Source of the DNA: Aquanectria penicillioides
Taxonomy: Eukaryota; Ascomycota; Sordariomycetes; Hypocreales; Nectriaceae
Direction of reading: 5' to 3'
Assembly (NCBI GenBank): GCA_003415625.1
Contig: PYIU01000003.1
Location: 3,410,001 to 3,474,000 of the forward strand
Length of the DNA stretch: 64,000 nucleotides
Both the position numbers and the translations under genes were made by a program. Shown in pieces: positions 1 through 9,791 of the stretch. Under the pieces are notes generated by a model. It did no database searches. It worked only from the letters and a program-made list of their open reading frames with translations, and was not told where the DNA came from. Within the stretch, counting starts at the first letter, position 1. Each line of letters opens with the position of its first letter.

Positions 1-602
1 TCCTCGTCTTGAGAGGTGGTGGGACCCAGAGCCGCTGATACATCGAATCCAGGTACAAAATCATCCTCATCCTCTTCAGCAATGGGATCGTATTCCGACC
101 CTTTGCCCATGGGCATGGGCATGGCATTTTGAAGAAGCGACAAGTCGTATTCCTCTTCATCAATAGTGTCATGATGAAGTTGATTCATGGAGGAATAGCT
201 CGCCGCCATGCGACCAGTTCGGGAGGGACGTCTTGTATTCTGACCACCAGACACCGTGACAGGAGTGTAGCCAGCATTGGCTCCATTGGAATATGCGAAT
301 GAGCCTCCCCACGAGGGTCCAGAAGAATACTCATGGCCTCCATAGTTGGGGTCTGGGCTACCGGGGCCACCGGAGTAGGAGTCGAGTGAAACAAGGGATT
401 CGCGGCCGCGCAACGTGTGCTGGCTACCAGACGGGTCATACGGGCTGTCACGGGTATCGCCATAGTCGGTCAAGGCAGAAACCCGGTGGTGGAGTGGTTG
501 CGGCGGAAGAGCTTGTCGCGTAGGAGCTGGGAGGTGACCGGTAGGGTGATAGGTCCCATAAGGCTGGAAGGGCTGCCCGCCCGATTCATCGCGATAGGCC
601 AT
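1..602 (-). CDS. N-terminal part of an unrecognised protein, cut by the window edge
   Basis: An open frame starts at the ATG at 602 (reads MAYRDESGGQPFQPYG) and runs off the left edge, giving about 200 residues with no stop and no convincing intron. The visible part is low-complexity and probably disordered. It is rich in Gly, Ser, Pro and Tyr up to about residue 130. An acidic stretch follows (DEEEY, then EEDEDD) with an Asn-Ala-Met-Pro-Met-Pro-Met run. Such N-termini precede the catalytic parts of several fungal membrane glycosyltransferases, chitin-synthase-like ones included, but no catalytic motif lies in the window, so I assign no function. The frame is well supported because the other frames on this strand carry stops. 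Confidence 0.6.
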   Translation of the reverse strand, partial: MAYRDESGGQPFQPYGTYHPTGHLPAPTRQALPPQPLHHRVSALTDYGDTRDSPYDPSGSQHTLRGRESLVSLDSYSGGPGSPDPNYGGHEYSSGPSWGGSFAYSNGANAGYTPVTVSGGQNTRRPSRTGRMAASYSSMNQLHHDTIDEEEYDLSLLQNAMPMPMGKGSEYDPIAEEDEDDFVPGFDVSAALGPTTSQDE

Positions 603-3239
603 AATTTGAGGTGCCGGTCATGGCGAGGGCACCGGTGCGCTCTGGTTCGACGGGGAATTGAAGCGGCGACGTCGCCGAGGAAGTGGTTGGGAGGTGATGG
701 CTTGGGCGAGGTCGTGAGTAACAGCGGCGGGGCAGAGCGGAGCTGAGATGAGCTGGGCGATGATGAACGTGAACGAGGATAACAAGCGGACGGACGGTTG
801 AATCAAGTGGGATCGGGGCGGCGATGGCTTCAAGAGCGCAAGAGTGCTTCAAATTGTCGCGAAACAAACGAATGACGAAGACAGAGTCAAGGATGAAGAG
901 CAAAGGGAAGGACGAAGGACGAAGGACTAAGGTTAGTGGAGGTTGGCGTAGATGGGGATGGGGATGGGGATGGAGCTGAATTTCCCCATCCAGCCAGCAG
1001 CCCAGGGGGGGAGCCTTATTTTTTCACTCTAGACCCTTGTGTATAAGGCTGCTGCCGCCCACCGACCAGTCTTCCGGGTACAGGCCACCCCCCCCGCGTT
1101 CCTGCTTGGACAGTTCACGATTTCCGCGTTTCCAGCAGGCTCCCAGGTGCTCCAGGTGCTCCAGGCACTCCATCCAGGCTCCATACCTGCACTGCCCAGT
1201 TTGCCCAGTCTGCCCAAGCCGCTGGAACACTGTTCACGACAGTTCGGCATTAGGTGCATGAAGCCATCCTGCCACGTCCCGCAGAGATCTAGGCCTCCTC
1301 AAGGCCCCCAGAGGACTAACTCAGGGAGGGGGGCGGCTTGCCGATGGTGAGCGCCTCCCCCTAAAAGTGCTACTCGTCCCTGAGCCCAAGTCTCGCGCTG
1401 AGCCCGCCCGTGCGACCAGCTGCGGCTCTGTGAGTGGCCACCCAGCGGTGTAGGGCTGGCAGTCTGGGCCACGCGTTGTCCCCACTGGCAGTGCGTGAAA
1501 CATTCCTAGAGATGTATATGTAGGTATTCGAGAGACGCCAGTCAATGCAACTCACCTCTGGCGTCGCAGTGGAGGGGTACTGTGCTCTGTTCCTGGGGGC
1601 TGCAGCGCCACCCAGCACCACCCAGCACCACCTGCAGCAGCCAGTGGCCTCCCAAGGAACAAGAAAGTGGAAAAACGGGACATACGCCGCCATGCCACCG
1701 ACGAAGAGCCCCCCGTGGCCGTTTCTCTCCGTCCATTTCTGGGCGCACAATCTGCCTCGCCCGGCTCGAAGGGGGCGGCATTGGGACACGCGCTAAGTTG
1801 GTAAGGCTGATCATTGATGGCTGATGGCCTGTGATCAAAGGTTACTACACTGTCTCGCTTTGGTCGTCCCAAAAGACACACCGGCCACTCGGTCGGACAA
1901 CATGCCGTCCTGCCGCAGCCATGGCCATGCAGCCCCCTGTTGAGTAATCCGCAAGGTACCCTCACGCTGGCATGGATGATTGATGGGCGTGCGTAAACAA
2001 ACTACGATGGCTGACAACCAATTCCCAGCAGTCTCATTTCACAAAACATAGGTACTTGATCGATGTACCATCCAGATTCATCCATCATCCATCAGGCCCT
2101 GCAGATTGTCTTATTGCGGTAATCAGCGCGCAATCCGAGGTCGCAACTTTGGGTTTTGAGCGACAGCTGGCTGAGCAGATGGGATGCCACCAGTAAACCA
2201 AGTTGACCAATACACTCCGCGCCAGAGTGACTTTCTTAGCCTGGCCCTATGCCGTATTGGAAGCCCTTCACCAGGCGCGGCCAATGGCAGCCAGCCGTTC
2301 CAACAACTGAACCAATTTAGCTTGCAGAGGCCCGGAACGAGGTCGTTCCCACCCTTGTCGCGTGAGGGTGTGCTGGTGGCCATTCACCCGCTCGCACAAG
2401 TTACTGCGTATCGACAAGGGCCCATCCCACTCGGAAGATGTGGAGGTGGTAGCCACTAATTATAGATCCTTGGCTGTAATCCGAAGAGGGCTTGCTGCAA
2501 GAAGTTGGATCCAGCCCAAGCTTTCGAGCAGACGCCGCGCACTTTCGGATACTTTTGGGGGCCATTGGAAGAATGACTGCCCAACAAAACGCATACTGTT
2601 TTCTGCGGTCTGATTTTTAATAATAAAAAAAGGTACGATTGCTGGGGGAGGAGGCGAGAAAATATGGCCATCGTGAATGTAGCACCGTCCACAATATTAA
2701 TGTGTGGTTGGTCATACCTCACCAGCGAACTAACTGGGCCAGGCTGGCTGCTGCCCACTTACACATCGGAATGCTGGACTTGCAGAATCGATAGCTGCAG
2801 GCAATGGAGTGTCGCTGTGTCATCGCATTGGATCAGCTGATATTTTATGGGATGGCTTCCGTCCTGCTCGCCCTCTCAGCCTGCACGGCTTTGAAATTAT
2901 TGACTGATTGGCGTGAACGAAAGCATCCAATCAACGCATTTACCCTACACCACCACAGCGTCAATCTTGGATGGTAACAACCATTTGCAGAAAGATGAAT
3001 CAGGCTGGACAAGGAAGTTGTTGAATAATAACAACTCTTTGTTGGAGTCTATTTTTTTTGGCAACAATTTTGGATTCGATAAATGATAAGCACCCTTCAT
3101 CATCAACGATCTTCATTATATTTTTTTGTGTACTCATTTATTGCGAATAGTTAGTTACGCGTTGCCAGCTCAAATTCTCCCCCTCGACATGCACGTAGTG
3201 GCAACTGCAGGGCTCACTCAGCACTCCAACAAATCATCT
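603..3239. other. gene-free stretch upstream of the partial gene and the tRNA
   Basis: No convincing gene is visible on either strand; the open frames are short and low-complexity. The part to about 1800 is GC-rich with slippage-type repeats. CAGGTGCTC-like units lie near 1145-1165, and a 10-bp unit CCCAGCACCA is repeated at 1611-1630. From about 2000 the DNA becomes AT-richer. It must hold the promoter of the minus-strand gene that starts at 602. Confidence 0.5.
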
Positions 3240-3341
3240 GGTGAGATGGCCGAGTTGGTTATGGCGTCAGGTTAAGGTCACCTTAACAACCTAAGATTCC
3301 TGATGGAGCAATCCTCCTGGGTTCGAGTCCCAGTCTCATCA
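3240..3341 (+). tRNA. tRNA-Leu (anticodon AAG) with a 20-nt intron
   Basis: The acceptor stem pairs 3240-3246 (GGTGAGA) with 3334-3340 (TCTCATC), and the discriminator A is at 3341. The anticodon stem is TCAGG at 3267-3271 with CCTGA at 3299-3303, and the anticodon AAG is 3274-3276. The long variable arm is typical of class II tRNA-Leu. The T arm is CTGGG-TTCGAGT-CCCAG (B box near 3319-3329). An intron occupies 3278-3297, one base 3' of the anticodon. Its CCTTAA (3281-3286) pairs with TTAAGG (3272-3277), which is the usual intron-anticodon helix recognised by the tRNA splicing endonuclease. Confidence 0.96.
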
Positions 3342-3345
3342 TTTC

Positions 3346-3363
3346 TTTTTGCGCTTTTTTTTT
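3346..3363 (+). terminator. RNA polymerase III T-tract terminator of the tRNA
   Basis: A T5 run (3346-3350) and a T9 run (3355-3363) follow the tRNA directly, separated by GCGC. This is a standard pol III stop with a back-up site. Confidence 0.85.
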
Positions 3364-4340
3364 GCCAGCTTTATCCACAAGCGGGCGTGAGCGATCCCAC
3401 TTCTCATGTCCCTGCCGTAGACCACATAGACCTGCACGAATGAGAAGTTATGTTACAGAGAAGATGCAATGTGCATTTTGTTGAGCTTCGTTGTGGAATT
3501 TCCTAGGGAGTGATGTGATGCCGCCACGGCTTGGTTGGTATGCTATATACAACACATTGGGATTATCTTTATCAAACACGGATAACAAGAGAAAGAAACG
3601 GTGTCTGAGGTAAACAAACCCCACTCCCCTGAGTCTGCAACTAGTTCACGAAACTCACTAAACACTCGTGACATGACCACTATCCCGCCTACTGAGATAG
3701 ATGAAACAAAGGTTGTGCTCCGAGCGGCTGAATGTGCACCGATGTCTACACATTGGAATGAGGAGATTCTAATAGTCTTTGAAGTTTAGATCTAGGATGT
3801 GGTATCCCCTCATCATCGTGGTCATCAGTCATTCTTCATTGGCTTTGCCGATATCAATCTTGGGAACGTGGCTGTGCTTTGGATTCTCACCACTATCCGA
3901 GACATCCGAAGTACCTTGCCTAGTGTTATTTGAGAACAATCATTCGATCATTCAGTCATTCAATCATTGGGATCGCCTTAGGCTACCCCTAGGGCAACGG
4001 GGGGCCCTCAACTATCGTGGCTGTGTATCAAGGTCAGGCATCTAAGGACGACCGGCATACGGGATCTAGACTTGGCACCCCACAACGAAGACAACACAAA
4101 CGATGGAAGGAATCAAACAAATTACTTGCTACAGACAAGGCTCATGCTCCTCGTAGATTATCTGTATCCAATATGACGACCTAATTAACTCCAAGTATCA
4201 TGCAGGGAAGGTTTCTCGACCTACGCCCAGTCCCAATGCATTGCCAATTTCCCAGATCCCGTGAATGACATTGCTTGCGCAAACCAATGCCCAACCGTCT
4301 TCTTTTTGATAAATAAAAATAAAAAATCTAGACATCTCAT
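3364..4340. other. intergenic DNA, nothing recognised
   Basis: Only short frames are present. Some of them begin at non-ATG codons, and they have no recognisable motif. The right part should contain the 3' UTR of the minus-strand phosphodiesterase gene ending at 4341. Confidence 0.4.
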
Positions 4341-5632
4341 TTACATCATGAGGTACGCTGATAGCACGGCGGCCACGATGGCAACCATGGACATAGATTG
4401 GCTGGCAAACGGGGAAGCAATCGAAGTGGTGGTCCCGCAGCAAGTACCACGCTTGTAGGTGACATTATTCATCTGCGCGGCCACCTCAAAGACGGACCCC
4501 GGGAATCCGCCGTAGTTGTAGTAGTCCACGTTAAGGAAGTTGGGTGGACGACCCCAGTCGGTCCGACAGTTGTTGGAAGACAGACCCAAGCTGCCATACC
4601 CAGTCACATTGTTTGTCTCGTTGAGTAACGAGACGGCCGGGACAAGCAACTCAGTGCCGAAGACGTTGAACTCGGCGTTAAGGTTGTGGTTCAGCAGGTA
4701 TAGCCGGTCCTTGGCTGAATCAGAGCTCAGGTTGGGGGGGCGCTGCACCGTGCAGGGAAAAGTCCGGTCCGTGGGATCGAAGGGAGTCTCCCAAACCTGA
4801 GAGAACTCATCAAGAAGCCAAGGGTATGCGGTTTGGTTGGCCTTGTAGTCGAGGAACATGATGACACGCTTGCCCCGTACGATGAGCTCTCCCAAGGTCG
4901 GCCAGTCATCCAGGGACATGGGCAAGTATGGCGCGGAATAGGCGTACTTGAGGATCCCAGTCTCCTCGATGTACGGGGCGTAGAGGGAAGGATTGGAATA
5001 GTCACCATTGCCCAGCAAGATAGTAACGACGTCATACGGATGGTCATCAACCCACTGTCTCACCTTGGTGAGCCAGTCAGTGATGGGTCCAGCATCGAGA
5101 AGATCGCACGACGTGTGGCAGAAGTGAGGTGCCGATGAGTTGGATGGCCACTGGATCTGAGCCTGGAGGAAGCGGATACCGTCGTTGAGCTGCGTGGTGA
5201 CATCGAGCTGCTGATTTGATCCTGAGTTTCCTGGTCGCACAAAGGGCGAGTTGTGACAGCCGACAACGGTGACGTTGCTGTACTTGCGAGTGCACAACTC
5301 GATGTAGTTATTGCAGGGTTGGTGTTGGTGGGCGTAGCAGTGGTGGGCGTTGTTTCGGTCAGATTGCCGGCGGTTGTGATTGTGGAAGATGAGAAGATGC
5401 CAGTAAATGTAGTGGTGAGGCTATTTGACGTAGTGGATGTGTCGGTGGCTGTTTTCAAAGTGATTTTGGACGTGTACGTGACGTATGTGACAGAAGCGGT
5501 ATCGGTGCTCACTGTCCGTGATCCCTTGACGAACGTGACGCCTGTGGTATCTGATAGATCAACTGACTGAGCAGCAACATGACGAGAGGCCAACACCGCA
5601 AGGGCGGTGATGGCTGTGGAATAAAGCTTCAT
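4341..5632 (-). CDS. secreted, probably GPI-anchored PLC-like phosphodiesterase (frame broken once)
   Basis: Start ATG at 5632, stop at 4341; about 430 residues if one frame break is allowed for. The order is a signal peptide (residues 1-21, ending HVAAQ), a Thr/Ser-rich linker (about 45-105), a PLC-like X-box domain, and a hydrophobic C-terminus preceded by small residues, which suggests a GPI anchor. The domain opens with CNNYIELC and keeps both active-site-type histidines, in VGCHNSPF and HFCHTSC. The linker and the domain lie in different frames. The switch falls at the GGG run 5316-5318, where one extra C in the coding strand would read straight through as ...TNTNPCNNY. An intron is unlikely: the only possible donor/acceptor pair would replace the Thr/Ser linker by a shadow frame. 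The family includes fungal surface proteins with a PI-PLC fold; the substrate is unknown. Confidence 0.82.
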
Positions 5633-8304
5633 TTTGGACGGCTATTCGGGCCAACTGCGTTGCACCGTCGAAATGACCCGAGAGGAATGCTGCGAGATGC
5701 TGTACCACGGAACGTGGAGTCACGACGCAGACAGGCAAACTTGTGAGACGTAAAGATGCAAGATGTTCAGCGTGATGGATGGGTATGCCGTGATAAGCTC
5801 TGGTGTTTGCGGACGGAATGGGCACAACAAGCCTTACGTGTGCTCGGCCAGGACCAAAACGGTAGCGCCGAGGAATGAGGCGCCTAATCGAGACGAAAAT
5901 AAAAAGAAACCACCCCCCGAAAAGTGCAAATTGGCGTCAAGGATGCAAGGTGAAACGTTGGCGACTGTAACAATAATAAGAGATCCAAGCAATGAACTTG
6001 GGCAGTCTGTGACCTCGATCCCTGCAGAACGGAGATGAATGAATATCAGGAGTCTTGTGCTGAATTAAGTTGGGTATGACAATCAAAATAATCGAGCATA
6101 GAGTGGGGTTGATGGCTTTTTTTGACTGAAGATCTGGGCGGCTGCACGGCTGTGAAACCAGGGACGATCAGGGTCCAGCTTTTTTATTTCCTTCGTCCCA
6201 GGGGGGTGGGCGGGTAAGGATGAAGAGAGGAGGAGAAAGGGATGGAACAGGTCAAAAGAGGAAAAAAAAAAAACAGATGTGGTCTTTGGCTTGGCTCTAT
6301 GGTGAACAGACTGTGGCCATGACATAATTTTAGTGGTGAGGTTGTCCGGGAGAGACATCAAGCGACACGAGGAGACGCCAGGGGTGCCAGCAATTTTTTT
6401 TTTAGAGCTTTGACTAGGACTAAGACATGGGCGGGTTGGACAGCGGATGTGTTTGGTGGTCTATGACGAGCCAAGACGCAAGAAACTTGGATGGCTAAGC
6501 AGCCGCTGTCGTACCATGAGCAGTTACAGTAGCCGCTTGGACGTTGCCATGATGAGCTTGGCTTTGCGGACTTGTAGGGTTAATAAGTGGATTAGTTGAT
6601 CGATCAAGGACGCAACTTTAGTCGTGTCGTTGCCCACACTGGGGCGGCATGGGAGACAACGCGTCATCATATTGGCCGCAGCATAGCGGCAGCGATGAGC
6701 CGGGTCGGTTGGCCGGCAAGCATTAGTGAGGTAGCTAGCAGGCCTTGCTAGCAGCAAGCTCCAGATACGAGCTTTGGCAGCAGTGAGGTAGCACGTAGGC
6801 AAGCAGGCAGCTATGAAAAGAAAAAAAAAACAAGCAAACGAGGGTCCGATGAGGCGGAGGGGAAAACGAACCACTGAGAACAGCACAGCGAACGCATCTA
6901 GCCACTCATCCCATCTGGCGGCGTCAGCTTCAGGTTGTCAGGGGCAAGTAAGCGCCGCCAATTGAGGACGCTGGGCCACTCCCTGGGCCTCCATCAAGGG
7001 AGGGACCTCCGCATTTGGGTGTTTGGGCGTCTCGCCAAGCAGGGAGGCTCTTTGGCCTCTGAAATCACGACAATGGCGGCCTCTGGTTGAGTAAGACGGG
7101 ACGATGAACGGACGGTCTGGGTAGCTCTGGGTAGCTCTGGGCAGGCGTGGGCAGCTAGGGGGGGCAGCTCTGGTAGGGCGTGAAGCGCTGTGGACTTGGG
7201 CCCCCCCAACCAGGTAGCCAGGTGCCCCCTGGCTCTGGAATTCTCGTCTGAAGCTCTGGAATCCAACGATCCAACCTAACCGGACGGCCAAGGCGCTGGA
7301 GGAGCCGAGAGCCGCGCGAAGCTCTCGGCGCCAGTGCTGTGGCTTGCCCCGAGTGCGTCAGGGTTGGCTGAGTGTGCGCCGTACTTTGCGCTGCCGTCGC
7401 CGTGTCGCCTGTCGCTCGCCTGTCGCGCAGGGGAGCCCGGATCTGGCTTCAGGGCACCGACCCACTGTTTCTCGGCATGGCAGGGGGGGGAGAGGCGCTC
7501 CGCCCCCAGCGGGCCCCAGCGGCCCCGCCGGTCGCGGCCGTCCATCTCCAGAGGCCCCGCTGCCAGTGGGTGTCTCTCCGTGCGCTGTCCAGTCGACGTC
7601 CACGCCCGCCCTCCAGTGCCGTCCGGGTGGGACCCAAGGGACGGCCATGGCGTTCCACGGCGTCCCACGGCGTCCCCTGTCGACCCTGGGAGTAGCACTG
7701 AAAATGAGAAATCCTTGGAATTCTGATGCTCGTCTTAGTCTTATGACGAAATCGTCTGCTCTCTGTTTTTTTTCTCTGGAGCTTTGGGTCGACTCTCCTG
7801 CACGCACGCACAGCTCGCTCACTCTGCAGACTCACTGCAGACTTACTCTGCAGATTGCTTCGTATCCGGGGGCGACAAATACTTACGCAACACCACACCA
7901 GAGCTCGGCTTCTTCTTCCCGTCATCAACGAATATCCATCCCTCCTCATCTCCATCTTGCCTCCACGGCCCGTTGCCACTGCCGACCCTTCTACGTCTCC
8001 GTCTCCGTCTCCGTCTTCGTCTTCGCTCCGGATCGTCTGGAGACGCTCGCCCCTGGACATAGAGGCCGGGACCGCATGTGGATGAACGATAGTCTACCTA
8101 CCGTACCACAGCAGCAGCGCCGGGAGCGTCCAGCCTCCAACTCCTCCTCCATAGGATTCCCTTACGCATCAACCAACCTCGGCGATAATCTATCTAATCC
8201 CTCTCGATTCTCCTCCCTGGCAGCACAGACAGCAATTCCTTGATATCTGAATAAGAGAGAACCGACCCCCCTTGAGCCGAATCTCCACCTCCACCACACC
8301 CATC
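5633..8304. other. 2.7-kb gene-free stretch with GC-rich and CT-rich segments
   Basis: This is the shared upstream DNA of the phosphodiesterase (minus) and the SUR7-like gene (plus). About 7270-7720 is strongly GC-rich and open in several frames on both strands, but those translations are Arg/Pro/Ala-rich and have no motif, so I do not call a gene. GTAGCTCTGG is repeated in tandem at 7121-7140. From about 7800 to 8300 the plus strand is a pyrimidine-rich leader with TCTCCG repeats near 7994-8030, typical of a fungal 5' UTR. Confidence 0.45.
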
Positions 8305-9220
8305 ATGGCGGCAAAGACTCGGCGCAACACGGCCATCGCCGCCTGCGTCTTCTATTTCCTCACCATCCCATTCCTCATCCTCGTCATCATCGGCAACACA
8401 TACAAAAACAACATCCTCAACGACATCTTCTTCTTCAAGCTCGACGTCTCCCAAGTCATCCCCATTTCTGTCGAGAACTCGAACCTGCTCAACTCAGTCG
8501 CCCGGAGCTTGGGTCTCCATGACTTCTACCAGATTGGCATCTGGAACTTTTGCGAGGGTTACAACGATGAGTGCGTCCCCCCACCCTCCTCACACACCGC
8601 GTGAATCGATCTGCTGACAGCTTGTCTCATTTTTTTCTTGTAGGGGGGTCACCCATTGTTCTCATCCTGAGCAGTGGTACTGGTTCAACCCCGTCGAGGT
8701 CCTCGTTAGCGAGCTTCTCGCGGGCGCGCAGATTGCGCTGCCTTCGCAGGCCATCACCGTCCTGACCATTCTCCGAATCGGCTCCCAGATCATGTACGGG
8801 TGCTTCATGGCCGGCATCTGCGTCAACACCGTCCTCATGCTGCTGAGCCCGCTTGCGATTCGCACCCGCTGGTGGAGTCTCGTCCTCTCCATCCTGGCCG
8901 CCCTCGCTGGCGTCTGCGTCACGCTCGCCGCCATCATCGCAACCGTAATTAGCTTTGCCGCCAAGATTGCCCTGACCGCCCAGGACCAGCTGAACATCAA
9001 AGCTTACATCGGCAGGAAGATGTTTGCCTTTATGTGGATCGCTGCCGTCTGCACCGACATTGCCTTTCTCCTTCACGCCGCCATGGGCTGCTGCTGTAAG
9101 CCCGAGCCGCGAGGCGTCGTGGATTCAAGCGGCGTGCCCGTGGTTGAGGAGAGGAAATCCGCAATCGCCCTCCCCGAATTCGTCCGCCGAAGGAAAAGCG
9201 GATTCTCCTCCCAAATTTGA
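8305..9220 (+). CDS. SUR7/PalI-family plasma-membrane protein
   Basis: Two exons, 8305-8570 and 8644-9220, with a 73-nt intron (donor GTGCGT, acceptor TTGTAG), code for 280 residues. ATG 8305 (MAAKTRRNTAIAAC) is preferred because it leads straight into transmembrane helix 1 (about residues 8-30). A long extracellular loop follows. It holds WNFCEGYN and a later Cys, then YWFNPVEVL, both typical of the SUR7/PalI family. Three further hydrophobic helices lie near residues 150-250, so there are four in all. The C-terminus is a short basic cytosolic tail. Family members sit in eisosome/MCC domains or at pH-sensing sites of the plasma membrane; which subfamily this is cannot be told from sequence alone. 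Confidence 0.9.
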
Positions 9221-9791
9221 GGGCTACTGATTTTTCTTTGTTGAAAGGGAGCTTGCAATACATTTAAACGAACATAAGAGGCGCAAAATGGGTTAGGAAC
9301 TTGGGTATCAACGGACTAAGACATGATGACTGATAAACATTGCTTTTTCTTTTCTCTTTGTTTTGGGTTTAGCATCGTGGACAAGATAAGATTTGGATTA
9401 TTCGGAGCGATTATGCAGGCGCGCAATGTCGCATTTAAAAGACAACGACGTCTCAGCCACTTTTATTAGGCGAAAAGTGTGTGAGAGGCATGGGGAACTA
9501 CAAGAACTTAGACATCTCTCATCCTGATAGAAGAACCACCCCAGCAAAGGGGAAGGCCACACAAGATAAGTAATCATAGTGAAAGAAAACAAACTTGATT
9601 CAATCTCTATAACAACAATTACTTTTCCGATCCTACTCCTGTACCGTACAAGTGCATTCCTTCTCACTCTTCCTCATTCTTGCAAGTCAGGTTAACAAGT
9701 TGGCGATGGGTCCTTCTACAACCTCCCCATCCAATAATGCTACGTTTAATGGGTACTTCGAAACCAAACCATCCAGCCAGTCTTACGCTCT
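9221..9791. other. convergent intergenic spacer
   Basis: This is the 3' flank of two converging genes. It is AT-rich with poly-T tracts, and I see no gene. Confidence 0.5.

Noticed and set aside
5316..5318. Programmed frameshift or intron as the cause of the frame switch in the first phosphodiesterase
   Set aside because: No slippery heptamer or sensible intron is seen, and five other genes show the same one-base defect, so a base-call error is simpler.
7276..8243. Long overlapping frames on both strands (up to about 300 codons)
   Set aside because: They lie in GC-rich and CT-rich DNA where stops are rare. The translations are Arg/Pro/Ser-rich without motifs and the region is the leader of the SUR7-like gene.
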